Positions 36,462 to 49,819 are shown, counted from the first letter of the stretch. The stretch is 64,000 nt of DNA from Takifugu bimaculatus (GCA_004026145.2 CP034994.1:13248009-13312008); one strand, 5' to 3'. Translations and numbers: made by a program. The notes: generated by a model from the letters alone, not told the origin.

Positions 36462-37139
36462 GTCTGACACCTGTCCACCTGTCTGTCTTTGACTCTCTCG
36501 TCTCCTCCAGAGGTGGTCTTGTGTCTGTGCGCAGGAACCTCTGTCTTGATTCCCTGTCCTTTTGTTTGTCCGGTTTCTGTCCTGTACACGTTGTCCACGC
36601 AACAAACCTGTCCCAAGCGCTTGTTCTATCTCTTCATCTCTCCTGGCTGCCCCTAAGTGTCACTTCATCTCCAGGGATTATCCTTGCTGCAACTTCTGGC
36701 TCTTCTTCCCTGGATTCAGTCCTCACGCCCTCTCCATACCCACTGTCTGTCACTCTTCCTCCCTCTTTCTGTCTCCTTGTATATATCAGTTGTTCTCTCT
36801 GCCTCTTTCCTTACCTATTGTGGAAGGAGTGCATGGGCTATGAATGAGCCACCCTCATTGGCCCACAATTTAGGGATGGGCTGGAGCATCTCCGGAAAGT
36901 AGGAGGGGCCCACGGCGCTCAAACTCTTCCCTCTCTTTCTCCCTCTCTACCTTTCCCTCCACTTCTGTTTTGCCTGGAAGCTCAGTGTGAAGAGTAAGCA
37001 CGGGTGTTTGTTTGAGCTTATATGAGGGGGTGTGGTGGCTGTAGGGTCCAGAGGTGTGAGGCAAGATTTCTCCTGTGAATGAAGAGAAGTGTGTTTATAG
37101 CTGAACGAAAGATGAGCTCTGGGAGATAACAATAAAGGC

Positions 37140-37183
<44 letters not shown>

Positions 37184-40100
37184 CTGGGAGTGACTCTTTG
37201 GAGGAAATTGGAATTCTGACACTTCAGCACCCCTCAGTCCCCAGAAAGAGCAGAATCCAGTGTCTCGTAAGTCACACCTTCTCGGGTTTCTGCTGCTGGA
37301 ATGTCCCAATCTCACACACACATACACGCACGCACACACACACACAGAGGAACCAAAATGGACACAAAAAATAACAGATTATAAGTGGTTGACGCGAAGG
37401 GAGCTCACGTATCATTTTCACATACACACACTCTGGTCCATGGAGAGGAGAGTGTGGATTTGTTATCTGCCTTGGGCTAAAGGCTTTCAGTTTTCCCCCA
37501 AATCCCGAAAACTGTTTCATCTGGATCCTTTTTTTCGCTTATTACAACGCATAAATCTTTCTTGTGTGGATTTAGTGTTGAAATTAAAACTTTCCTGATA
37601 TACTGGCGGGAAACGAGCTATTAACAGCCGATGCAAATGACAGGAAATAGTGCACGTACTGAATGGCACATGCATAATTTAGCGCACCTGCAGGGACAGA
37701 GTCTTATATAGCTCACATGTTTGTGTCAAAAAACCCACCTGGAATGAGATTCTTATTCTTGTGGGGACGTTTTTATGCAAATGCTGCATTCCAAACGGGT
37801 TCGGTGTTTAAAAGAACAGCCCATAATTGGATTGAACTTTATGTTTACATGAGGGATTACACGGTCTTCCGTGAGTTGATAAAATATCTACAACCCCTTG
37901 GGCTCATAAAATCTTTTCAAGCCCCACCGGATTTAGTCAAAGATATGGTTCCAGGAAAGTTGAGGCTGAAGGAACTTTCACTGGACAGCAGCAGGGTTAC
38001 ATGCTGTTTGTTACATGCCCATAAAGGCACAAAATGTAAAGAAAAGGCAAACGGTGCAACACAGAAATTTATGACGAGCAAATTCCACGAACGGGCCATG
38101 CAAAATGTTGCTGTGACCCTGAGTCACTTCACACCATAGTAGTTGAGATAAAGTTTGTCTACTGCTGCAGCCATTCTGTCTGTCTCTCTCCGTCTCCCTC
38201 TTTCTTTCTCCACTATTCTCTCAAGGCTGAATAGTTTCTCATTAATTAATTAACATTCCTATGCCACTGTGTTTTCTGAGGGGCCTTTGTTATGGCCCCA
38301 CAAAAAGTCTTTCAGAGCCGTTCTTCACATCGTCTCTCTCTCTCTCTCTCCCTCTCTCTCCCTCTCTCTCTTCATTTCTCTTCCTCTTTGTCAGGAAATG
38401 CCTGATATTTTCCCCTCTGCCTTTTGTCAGTCTAAATCTTCGCTTTGATTTTTCTGTTTTCCTTTTTTGTACAAATGCACATGCAGGAAGAGCGTGCACT
38501 CGCTCCCCATGCACCTGCAAATGCAGCCTCTCTGTCCCTGCCATCTTTTTAAAGGCACATTTATTGACCCGAGGGGAGCTTTAAAAACCACGCACTTAAA
38601 ACATACTTTTCCCTCTCCGTGCATCTCTCTTTCACTCTCTCATTGTCTCTGTCACCGGTCTCTCTCTATTTTAATTGGATTGATTAGACCTCCTCCCTCC
38701 ATGCCAGCAATCACATTCTGCCCTCCTACCAACCTGCAATGATTTGAACCGTTTTCGATGATGTGTCTAAAAACCCATGTAATTTAATTACATGTTGCAG
38801 ACAGGAGACGCGGGCATGTAAAATTGCTTGTAAAATGGCTGGAATAGAAACACATGGAAGCTTAGATAACAAAAAAACATTCTTTTATATAGATATCATG
38901 AACTCCATGAAATAAAAATGGTTCAAACTTTTTGATTTTATGAAGAGAAATTATAAAGTTGTGCCTAATTGCTTGTAACACTTCATAAATTTCCACTCGA
39001 TTTTCGCTGTAGTTATTCGCATGTGCAGACATTTGTACGTGCCACCGAAAAAGTATGCACGCACTCCCACTCTTCTCCTCTCTTTCTGCCTGGCTCACAC
39101 ACAAACACACACACACTCACACACACGCTATCAAACAGTCTGCATCAGATCAAAGCCGGTGCGCCCTCCCCTCACCTCCCCCGCTCTCCTCCTCTCTGCC
39201 GTGCTCCGTGGGCTGTAAACACTATCCAAGCAACGGCAGCCTTGAAGACACAAAGACAAGCAGCTACCTGACACCTGACACTAACTTGAAAGCACTGGGA
39301 ATAAAACACAGATGCACTAAACACTGAGGGCCGACTGAACTCTCCTCTTGCAGCACGAAGAATCCATTCAGGGCGAACAGACGCAAAGTTGCCGTGCGAT
39401 CAACCCACCTGACGCACGTGTGTGGCTCCAGAATTATGCCTTCACAAATGTGCCTGTCTCTATCTGTGCATGCCTGGGCTGCACAGGGGAAACTGAGCGC
39501 TAAGTGCGATATACTCAGCGGAAGCAGGTGAGACGTGGGTCGCCGGTGGCGGCAACCTAGGTGTGTACTTTGGCTTTTCATGTGAAGCCACCTGAAAGCC
39601 AACAAAAGGCCTCTCTCCTTCCCTTTGTCCCTCCCCCCATCCTTCTCTTCCTCTCTGCATCTCACAGTACAAAGAAAACGTAATGAATGAAAGAGCAGGA
39701 GAGGAAAAGGAGATGAGGTAAGGGGATGTGGACGCAAGGGTGGGGCCCCCGGGTGAATGGAGAAGAGGGGGTGCTGTGCGAGGGCAAAACAGGGTGGAGG
39801 TATTGTTCCCATGTGTCGGGGGACAATCGTGGGCCCAGAGAAGCTGTTAGTCATGGAGTTCATAAACTCAGTCCATGACAGACTGGGAAGTGTTCATCTC
39901 AGCTGGGGGTGTCATAATATTGCGCAATTTTGCATTTTTATCACTCGGAAAAAGGGGTGTTTAGGGGTTCAAGCTTTATAGCAAATCAAAAGCAGAGAGT
40001 TTCTGGAAGTGTTTGTATGTCGGCAGCATGTCCTTCACAGTTATGCAGATAAACTCACGGTTACATCACAGTTCAAAATTTGGAGCCAGGATTTTTTTTT

Positions 40101-41639
40101 TCTTTTTCATATTAAGGAAAGTTACTTTCAAGGCCTTGAAAAAAGACACAATGAATAGTTTAATCACTGCCAGACAATCCTGCTGTATATAGCTGTATGG
40201 AGGAGCGATGCTTCCAGCACGTAATGGTTTTCCAAAGCAGAAATGGAGGCAATATGAGAGCTACAGCGGCTACGGTTGCTCTTAGAACCTCTCAGGAAGC
40301 TTAAAGGTTTCTGTGACCCGTTTCCTTGCCTTTCCCCGAGTCCAGAAACAATTACCCAAATGGTTCCAATGATGTGAGGACTTTGGCCGAAATCTTCAGC
40401 TGTCAGTGTCAGAGGAGTTCTTCCAATTAGTTGAAAACATTTGTTGGTGCACCGGTTGGAGTTATTATTGCCTCGATTTGTAATGCCCTGTTTCAACTTC
40501 CTGAGCTTCTCTGTGACTTTTTAACATTAAAAGTTACGGCCATTCAGGCAGGCCAACGGCACTAATACCCATCCGCTGCACTTTACAATTACTGTTTTCA
40601 GTAACCAATTCTTGGAAACCTACAGGCCCCCGTGCCAGATATCTCCCTGGGTATACTCATTTATAATGCTGAGGTAGTTGCAAAAATATGGCAATCACAG
40701 TTTTACAGATGTGTCAAACTGAAATAACCACGACCTGTGAAAACAGTATACCAATCACTGTTTTCCTACAGAAAGAAGTTGATGGGGGCCCCCCCCTCCA
40801 CATTTCTAAAGCAGCCAAACCATCTCAACTATTAGCTTCAGCAGTCTTTATTACTTGTCAGCTCTCATTTTTCACTGGAAAATAAATATATAATTAGGGC
40901 GATGCTGTCTATAATAGCAAAATTCTGCATTTGATATACGGCTACGCTCGTGGAAAATTCAAAGGAGCCACCAAAGTCTCTCTTGAAAGGGGGGAATGCT
41001 ATGTACTGCTAAACCTTTAAAGAGAACACATCTACTCATTAAACGCTACTCTTAGATCTCTATTGGTTTGATCACAGTATTGTAGAGGAGAAAACCACAG
41101 TAGAGGTGCTGAAAGGTTGCAAATGTTTGATTTCAAAGAGGATGCCACAGTGACGCACTTGCTCAACAAGAAAATGGCTGCCAGGTGATTTTTCACAGCT
41201 CAGCACTGTTGAAGGAGCTGGTTCTAACCCCACGAAGGTTGACCTTTGAGCACAGCCAAACAGTTCCTGTCCAGAATCAGCAGTTTCTGGGACTGCAAGG
41301 CTGTTGTTACAGAGTATCAAATGAAGCCACCCCTGAATTCCTGCACATGTCTTTCAGGCATTCAGTGGCCATGAAAGTTATTTTTTCTTATCTAAAACTT
41401 TGATGTCGTACAAGAAGGCACCACCTTATTACAGCAACAGATAAAAGTTGACGAGGCCGCTGAAGTCAACAGGATCATCCTCATCAGTGTCATCATTTTA
41501 ATACACATGAAGAATTCTTCAGGTGTACTTTTCAGACTGGAACCTATGAGGATGAGTTGGCTCTAGATTTTGGGATGCAGCTGCCAGAGCAGTGCAACTA
41601 TCGTAGAAGAAAAACTGGTGAAGTGTAGATCAACTATTT

Positions 41640-41830
41640 AATATAACAATTTATACAGCATCTGTCACAATGTCTCTTGGTGCTTTATAGCAACCCAGAA
41701 CCTGACCCCCAACAAGTGACAATGACAGGAAAGACTCCCTTTTAATGGAAAGAAACCTTTAGCAGGACCGGGTTTATATGAGGGGGCCTTCCTGCTGATG
41801 GAGGGAGGAAAGAAGATGAAAGAGGAGAAA
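41640..41830 (+). repeat. Dispersed teleost repeat, copy 1
   Basis: Shares with 49820-50020 the order: cacaatgtc..., (t)agca/cc..agaacctgacccc, gacaggaaagactccctttt, aatggaaagaaacc, agcaggaccgg, tatgagggggccttcctgct. This wording (a CAGTGGCAAGGAAAAACTCCC-type block followed by GGAAGAAACC..AGCAGGACC) recurs widely in fish genomes. The family name is not certain from the sequence alone. Confidence 0.6.
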
Positions 41831-44800
41831 AACAGACACATACATCATACCTGCAAATAAGGTGTCGTACTGGATGTACAAGTTAAACTAAACAGGTTTG
41901 AGGAGCTGTTCAGAAAGTTTGTGCACAAGAACCTCAAAATATTCTAAACAAACAATCCCAAATGACTCTGTTTGTTTTGTTTTTTATGTAATATCCAGCA
42001 GTAACCATAAATTAGTGTATCTAAGAAAAGTTCTGCCTGACATGAAGCAGGGAGAGTGAATGTGTGCGCATTTGTGTGTGTGTGATGCACCGATCTGGAA
42101 GATACCATCAGCTGTGTCAGTGAGGAGGGAGACTCACATGGAATGTTAACAGTGAATAAAAGCTCTGGACTGTCTCCATAGAGACCCATCCATGCAGAAC
42201 TTAGATAGGACATGCATGAGACGCAACACAATCCAGGAAGAGAACAAGGTTTCACAGGAGCCCCAGAGGATTCCAGTCACTCTAGAAGTTCATTCCATTA
42301 AAAAAAGCACATTGAAAGTCTTTTTTTATTATTATTATTTCAGAGAGGACGCCTGCAGTTTTCTCAGTAAATGAAGACAATTAAGTATTTGAGCTTCTCA
42401 GGCGCACCTCCGTTCTTGTTACCTGTTAACTGGTGAAATGGCGCCACCCACAGGCAGATAACTAAATAGCATTGCGGTCAGGAATTTGCAACGTGCATGT
42501 CACGTAATTACACACATTTGTGTAATTACTCTCATCGCCAAAAGAGGGAGCCAGTTCTGCTTTGCATGATCTTTAAATTATCCCTCTTTATCCCAGTATT
42601 GGCAATAATTATTTTTGATTTTGGGTATTTATCGACACCCAGTTTTAAACACAAATGCTGTTGTGTATTTTTCTCGACAAAGAGTATTTTTTTTTAAAAT
42701 TGCTCTTGTTATTTTTTTCTTACATCTGTGGGTTTTGCATGTGAGATTTCCATCTTGTTTTTGCTGCAATAGGCAATAATCTCCTTTTCTGCTGAATTGA
42801 GCTTTTATCGTGCGGTCATGGTCTTTCTTTCAGATGCATCAGACATTCCATTCAAGTTGCGTCTAATCAGATCTCCACAAGTGCTCTAAAATATTTCAAC
42901 AGTCAGGTTGTGTAACTAAAGTTTTTCAGCACTAAGCTGTGACAGACATTGTATCTTATTATGTAAAATGATAATGTTTGATTAAAATGACCACCATTTT
43001 CTTTGATTTGATGCTGTGGATTCTGGAGCTGCACTGTCAGCACAAAAAAGGGTCTAAAAACCACGTGCATTCACAGGCCTTCGTGACACAAATTCCATTT
43101 AACATGATGATCATAGTCTGGGCCTTAAGGAGTTTTGCAAAGAAGAAGTAATAAATGTCCAATTGTCACAGTGGCGTCATCTTCTGTAGAAAGAGGAACT
43201 TCTTTTTCAAATTGCTGCAGGTTCTTTGTGGGCCAGTTGCAGGTTTTGCACGAGGACACAGACAATGCCGACAAAAAAAAATCAGGCTAAGTGTAGTTTC
43301 TGACACCACATGAACCATCACAAACCATAAAGTGGCCTTTTGGAAGTTCTCCTCTTTTTCATTGGCCATTCCTGACTTTTGCCTTCTGGTTTCCCTGAAC
43401 AATACAACTCTGTTTCATGCAAACATACACAAATTTTCCTTTGTTACGTCATGGACCTCATTTGTGTTATACTGATATTCTCGCAAATGTTTGAGAAAAC
43501 AGACTGAATTGTCCTCTATGTTTATTTAGCTGCTGTGACAACCTATGTTTTTGTAATATTAACATGTAATAGACCAATCAGTCATATGACTTCCTGAAAC
43601 ATTCTTGTCTACTGTGGAAAGTAGCTCAACAAAGAGAGTGTATCTGTATTCTAATACTAATAGGTTGTTGGAGGATGATGAAATGGTTGACTAGTAGAGG
43701 AGTCTTCATTGGAGGTCTGGCTCTGCTGAGCACCTACGATCCTTCTCTGAGACTTCCATCAACATCACCCATCCAAGCGTTGCCATTGTTGGAAGTGAGA
43801 TGAAGAAGAAACTCACTCGGAAAGGTTTCTGTTGTCCTCCAAGCTGGGATGTTTTCACCCCATCTCTCCGTCTCTCTTTGTCTTGTCGCTTATCTCGCAG
43901 TGAAAGCAAATGATTTATGTACAGTCTTCACTGGAGTTTATGTGTTATTCCGATAAGGTCTGTGGGCCCGCGTGCGTGTCTGCGGACTTTATGAGTGTTT
44001 ATTGAGACCGCAGATTGCCTACTGGAGGACACAAAACACTATTCCGTGGGAATGCAAAGTCCCACCAGTTCCCAATCCATTCCTTATCTCCAGCATTCCC
44101 ATATGAGTGATGAATATTATCCTCTTAAATAAGGACCGCTTGACCACTCATTGCAAATAGCCATATGCAAGAGGCATGCACGAATAAATAATGCTGTGTG
44201 CTAAAGGTGCAAACAGCAGGCCTATTTAGATAGTTTTACTTGTGCGTGAGGAAAAAAATTAAAGAAATGGTTTAAATTTGAACTCAGCTGAATAAAGAAA
44301 GTGTCAAAAGCTGCAGAAGTGTGTGAGAGCGTCAGGAAGCCAATGAAACGTGCGTTTGGTCAACCTCAGGTTTTGCATACTTGTCAGTAGCACCGATGCA
44401 CAGGCGCATATGCCACCACCGAGCCATGTCCAACTGCCTCCTCACCTGCCGGACTCACCTACCACCACACCCACACCACGCCCATGGGCGCGCTCATCAA
44501 AGGAAATAAAAAAGAATTTAATAATTTCAGCGATTTTGGGTGATAATTCTTACCGATCATTCCCGCGATTAAAAAAGCAAAATGAGCTGGATCATTTTTT
44601 CCGCCATATATTAAAGTATCGGTTATATAAACACACACACGTGTGCGCAAGCACGGGGTTGCTGGGGAAATTCCCAGTAACCTGCATGTGGAGGCTACAG
44701 GTGATTTGCGTAAACCCACTAATCTTATGGGTTTGGCCATAACTGTAAACCTTCTACACCTGGACACACACACACATATTTACTCTGTTGTGTGGACATG

Positions 44801-45838
44801 TGTGCAGTCAGTTTTTCCTGTGTGTGACCGTCACACAGACAGATTAATGATCAAACCTCTGCAGCATCTCTGTCAAGATATACGCAAATAAGCCTGTAGA
44901 TGCTGTTTCAACACAATGGCCATTTCCAAAATAACCATCACTGTCATTTATGCTATTAAAATGTTATTTCCCCCCCATCAATCGCATATTTCACTAATAA
45001 AAACAAAGATCAGATAAGTGGGGTTAACCAGGGTCACGGGTCCAATGTCTCTCCCACTTTATCACCCAGTCAGGATCCTGCAGGTGCAAGATGCCTTATA
45101 AGAAGCTCAACCGTCACTTCTCCCACCGAGGGTTTTTCCAAAAAACGTTGCTGAAAAGCCATTGCTGAATATTTAATATCTAAAAAATAACGTGCAGAGT
45201 CCGTCACGCACTTCTATTGTTGGTGCCGCTGAGTCAGCGCTGCTGCACTGACCACTTTAGAGTCAACGGAGATCCTTGGAGGCTCTTGAACTTGACCCAG
45301 GACTAATTATCCCTGCAAATGGGAAATTACTTTTTAAATCTTTAACAAAGCTGAGATAAAATAATAATAATTAGTATTAATACATCACAACAGATGCTTA
45401 TGAACATCATGGTAATTACTTTTATTTGATGTTTTTAATATCTAGAAGTGTTTAAAATTAAAAGTTTGTTTCTAGCTCCATGTTACAACAACATACTGAT
45501 GTTTTCCTACTTGTATTATTCTTTATTAATGTGAACAAAATGCGTTTGACAGGGTTCATATCAGTGCGCAGTGATGCAAACATGGAAGTGACACGTTTGC
45601 GTCACCGCTGTCAGAACCGTGAGGGTTCAGAAACCAGTCATCTGCGATGCTGAGTTTCATTTCGGGGGTCCTTTCTTTATAGTTACGCTCGTTTCCATCG
45701 GCTTCACACACAGGACCCAGTTAACAAATGTATGTCTGGGGCAACTGCTGCAAACGCTCAGCGGATTTCTCAGAAGCGATTTGTTCAGCTTGTTAAACAG
45801 GTTCTGTCTGGCTGCCTGTTTGTAAAAATACAAACAGC

Positions 45839-45841
<3 letters not shown>

Positions 45842-45929
<88 letters not shown>

Positions 45930-45950
45930 GGAGGGAGGGAGGGAGGGAGA
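45842..45950 (+). repeat. Compound microsatellite (TG)n-(GA)n-(GGGA)n
   Basis: About 35 TG units run directly into GA units and then GGGA units. The second half is strictly purine on one strand. Confidence 0.95.
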
Positions 45951-47449
45951 AGTTCATAAATAGTGCAGTATTCCAGGTGGTGAGCTAGTCACACTCCTGG
46001 AAATCACTGGCATTATTTGTACAGCTGCCTCACTGAGCACTTGTCTGACTTTTACACATGCGTAGCTCTGATGGGAACCAGCTTGTACACGTTTAAAGTT
46101 GCAGTCTTGATAGAAATGCAAGAAATAGACAATTCTGGATATGCCAAGCACCAAATCGCCGCGGGTGCAAAGTGTTTCATTATATATACAGTATATTCAT
46201 TATGTTCCATTCCAGGAACTTTAATGAGTTCCGATGGGCACCAGATCGGGTTTACAGTCTGACAATATTTCAGCGTGATGAATTTCACTAATCCCTGACA
46301 CATTGTAAAGTTAAGGACCAATCAATTTGACTTTCTCTTTATCGTGTTTACACGACAGCCTCGGAATAAAACACAGGGTGTGTAAATACAGACCACCCGT
46401 TATATACTCATATATATACTCATATATCATCAGTCCACAGAGGTCACAGGTTGCTGCCGTGGCTTTTATTCTGATGCCGATCGGACCATAAATCCAGATG
46501 AGAGGCTTTATGTTGAATAGTATTGGCTGGTGTTTTATTGCGATTACCAGATTAACCGAACATTTGTCAGTAATTACAAATTTTGCAGCTGTCATGTGGT
46601 CACCCAACAGTTCCCAAAATATTTGGTTAGACTAGAAAGTGAGAAACCTCTGGTTCTGATTCCAATCTTTTGTTCTAACTTGTTTGAATACACGCTTCAG
46701 TTTTGACTTTACTTTGGGACCAGCTCAGCTTCGAGTCCAAATATCTCAGATCTGGAAAACCAGTGGGGGAGTCCAGCATCTACACACACTGTCGAAACAC
46801 ACCCACCCGCTCACACACACACACACACTGCACTGCCAGAAGTACAGTGGAATCTCCATCTGAAGTGCACACACACACACACACATACACACAGCAAAGC
46901 AGAACACAGTCTCACGCGAGGCAAAATGGCTCAAACATGGCAGAAGTAAACAATGAATGCACATTCTTGGCGATGATGCAATCAGGCAGCGCGACTCCCT
47001 TGTGTACTTTTACTCAGTGAGTAATCGGCGAGTCCACCCATCGTCCAGAGCAAAAATCTGATTATGGCTCAGATAATCAATGAGTCAGCTATACAGCCCG
47101 GCAAAGTTAATGGTGAGAAAGCCAACCAGAACCACTCTTATAGTTCAGAACCTTGTGGTTGCTATCACAACCATGTGCAATCGGGGAATGGCAGTTTATT
47201 TAATACATTGTCCATCATTCACATATTTCCTCAAGCTTATTTCAAGCACAAAGGCATGTTTGTAAAGCAAAACAAACCACAGAAAGCCAAAATGGAATAA
47301 AATCTGAATCAGAAGAAAATCTATGAAACAGCTTGAAAGAGCTTCAAGAGACAAAAAGTCCAATAAAAAGCCAGATTGAGACTCTGCTGAAGGCCACACC
47401 CACGTGTCCCAGGAGGCCGGGCCATAAAGGTGCAGACCTATAACAGAGG

Positions 47450-47557
47450 TGACATCCTGGGGCGGCATCATTCAGGTGCGCGTTCACGTGCTCGCCTCCG
47501 TTTATCGCCCTCGGATATTAATTAGGCAGAAACAGGACGGATCTCCCGGTTCAACAG
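47450..47557 (+). other. Probable non-coding first exon of the SPI-type ETS gene
   Basis: Sequence ending tcaacag|gtgcgt (donor at 47558), followed by a pyrimidine-rich stretch and the tttcag acceptor at 47716 in front of the coding start. The 5' end is a guess. Confidence 0.4.
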
Positions 47558-47722
47558 GTGCGTGGCTCCGTTCGCTCTCACCCGTTGGCGTGTCTGTCGT
47601 CCCGTGATTGTCCAGCGCTGTCTGCACATCGAATGTGATGCTCCTCTTTCACTTCTCTCTTCGCACGGCCCTGCAGTGCTGAGTTTTGATTCGTGACACT
47701 GTTTTTGTGTTTTCAGAGAAAC

Positions 47723-49257
47723 ATGTTGGCAGAAATGGAAACGGTGAGTCTTGTGCACTTGTTTGGTTGTTTTTCAAACTTTTCATTAAATCGGCCATTA
47801 GGATTATATTTACACAGCTTAAAGCCTGAGTTAATAAGTGCTTTAAAACAGAACCTTTGTGCCCATGGTGACAGTTTGAGCTGTGCGTGAAGGATGTTTT
47901 TTCTTTTTATTATTGTTGGTAAGAAAAGCAGCGGCGCCACATGCCACAGTTACCTGAATGTCGCTTGTTATTGGTGAAGGTGCAAACACTTGCATAAATT
48001 TGCCAGTCAAACTAGGATGAACTCCATCCTCGCAGCTCATTTCCGCAAACACGCGTACCATAAAAGCCTGGACTGTCGCTCCGGGTCGGTATGGAAATCG
48101 ACGGCCTCCGCAGAAAGAATCAATGTGTGTTGTCAGTGAGCATTGTTGTTGAACATCGCTGCCGGTGATGATGGGAAACCTGCTCTGTGTGTCCGTCAGA
48201 TGGCTTACGTCACCGAGGTCAGGCTGAACTCGGACCGGGGGGCCTGGAGCTGCGCGCCGCCCTCGTCTTGTCCTGACGTGGACCTGGACGTCATCGAGGA
48301 ATACCTGCAGGAGCACTCGCTGGAGGTCCCGCCTGCACACGTGCCCTCGTCTCCTCCAACAAACATGGGGCAGCTGGCACATTCCTACCAGAGCACCAGG
48401 ATCACAGGTTAGCCCGGCTGGGAATGAACGGATGGCGTGATGAAGATTCACGCTCATGCATTTGGTTTGGTGTGTGTCCTGCAGTGAACAGCTGGTCGGG
48501 CCAGCATCCATACAGGTGGCACTGTGGCTCCCACGCTCCACACGAGGAGTATGAAGATGGAGCTCTTCGTCCTGAATGGTCCAGTCAGCCTGACAAGCAG
48601 TGGGTGAGTTCAACCAAACAAGCGTGAAAGCACAGGCACCACCGGCTGTAGGTTTGTCACGCTATTTGCGTTTCTGTTTCAGAATCATGTTGCTTATGCC
48701 TACGAGAAGCCGGCTTACACAGACTCAGATTCCCAGTCCAGCAGCTCCCAGTACCAAGAATACCAAGATTCCCCGTCACCATCATCAGACAGAGGGGACA
48801 GAAAGGATGGAGACTCCACACCTCTGGTTCCGCTTTCAGGTACACGCCTGTGTGCATCTCCGACTTCCACATATTAACAGCACACGTTAGCACACAGACA
48901 GACACACACACCAAATATTGTTTGTTCAGTGTTCTCAGTGTATCCCCTTCCTCTGTGGCAGGAAAGAGGAAGGAGCGTTTGTTCCAGTTCCTGTTTGAGA
49001 TGCTCCAGACCCCATCGATGCGGAGCTGCATCTGGTGGGTCCAGTCGTCCGCCGGCACATTTCAGTTCTCCTCCCAAAATAAAGAGCAACTGGCTCAGCT
49101 GTGGGGGCGGCGCAAAGGCAATCGCAAGACCATGACTTACCAGAAAATGGCACGGGCGCTGAGAAACTACTCCCGCACCGGTGAGATTCAGAAGGTGAAG
49201 AGGAAACTGACCTACCGGTTTGATGAGAAGACGCTCAGAGGCCTACAAGGCCTATAA
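47723..49257 (+). CDS. SPI-subfamily ETS transcription factor (PU.1/Spi-C-like)
   Basis: Nuclear DNA-binding factor of the PU.1/Spi-B/Spi-C group, which in vertebrates controls myeloid, lymphoid and macrophage genes. Coding exons 47723..47743, 48200..48407, 48485..48603, 48683..48839 and 48962..49257 are in phase: 266 aa. The last exon encodes the whole ETS domain (about residues 170-258), from KRKERLFQFLFEML through SCIWWVQ, GTFQFSSQNKEQLAQLWG and RKGNRKTMTYQKMARALRNY to KRKLTYRF. RALRNY in the recognition helix is the SPI type (most other ETS proteins have RALRYY); SCIxWV, LAxLWGxRKGNRKTM and GEI point to Spi-C more than to PU.1. The N-terminal half is acidic near residues 30-40 (DVDLDVIEEYLQEH, a likely activation segment) and has a PEST-like SDSQSSSSQYQEYQDSPSPSSD stretch. 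Start: first ATG after the acceptor; Met5 is an alternative. Confidence 0.88.
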
Positions 49258-49527
49258 ACCTGAACCACGATGGCGTGTATGTACATCAATATAAGGATAT
49301 TCTGGGAAAATCACTTATGAATACTGAGTATTTGCAAAGCCAGTGGCGGAAATACTGTTTCGGTGTGAACAGCACTGGAAGGTAGACCATGGAGAATCTA
49401 AAAGATTATTATTAGTAGATAGCTACTGATCATCTACTTTATAAGTAGACTTTTAATCATGTGTTTTTGTATTTGTGATTCTGTAGTGCAGATTTCCAGT
49501 CAATACAAGAATATTTTCAACGTTTAA

Positions 49528-49533
49528 AATAAA
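49528..49533 (+). terminator. Poly(A) signal of the SPI-type gene
   Basis: AATAAA about 270 bases after the stop codon, in AT-rich sequence. Confidence 0.75.
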
Positions 49534-49569
49534 CAGAGTTGCTTAACTTTGATCTTGTTTTTTTACTTT

Positions 49570-49574
49570 GTCTG

Positions 49575-49657
<83 letters not shown>

Positions 49658-49692
49658 ATCTTGCTATGCTATGCTATGCTATGCTATGCTAT
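49570..49692. repeat. (ATCT)n tetranucleotide followed by (ATGCT)n pentanucleotide
   Basis: About 22 ATCT units (49570-49661), a short transition, then about six ATGCT units. The tract begins about 40 bases after the poly(A) signal. Confidence 0.95.
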
Positions 49693-49819
49693 AAAAAAAA
49701 CACCTCCCACCACACCACAGTCAACATAAAGACCCCTAAAGATTTCAGGATGTTTAATATTAATTTCTAAAAATGAGTTTCTAACTCACTCTGGAGGTCA
49801 CCAGGATTCAAGGAAACAC

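Larger units (their letters stand above)
36462..47557. other. Intergenic region between lgr6 and the SPI-type ETS gene
   Basis: About 11 kb with no protein or RNA gene that I can recognise. It should contain the lgr6 promoter and 5' UTR (just above 36461) and the 5' regulatory DNA of the SPI-type gene. Simple repeats: (TG)n 37145-37182, pyrimidine-rich (TC)n 38333-38370 and a compound tract at 45842-45950. A dispersed repeat copy lies at 41640-41830. The longest open frame, 37717-38139, has no family resemblance and is rejected. Confidence 0.6.

Noticed and set aside
36462..36605. Upstream extension of the lgr6 first-exon frame
   Set aside because: Open for 48 codons but without an ATG; the signal peptide begins at the ATG at 36461.
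37717..38139. 140-codon open frame, plus strand, upstream of lgr6
   Set aside because: Reads somewhat protein-like but has no recognisable motif, no flanking splice context and lies in repeat-rich intergenic DNA. Kept only as a possible test for conservation.
39264..39863. 199-codon open frame, minus strand
   Set aside because: Low-complexity Pro/Ser/Leu and Arg/Glu runs from pyrimidine-rich DNA; no ATG-linked domain.
47723..49257. Identification of the ETS gene as elf3, which lies near LGR6 in mammals
   Set aside because: The recognition helix (RALRNY) and the RKGNRKTMTYQKMARAL block are SPI-type. ELF3 has RAMRYYY and an N-terminal PNT domain, which is absent here.
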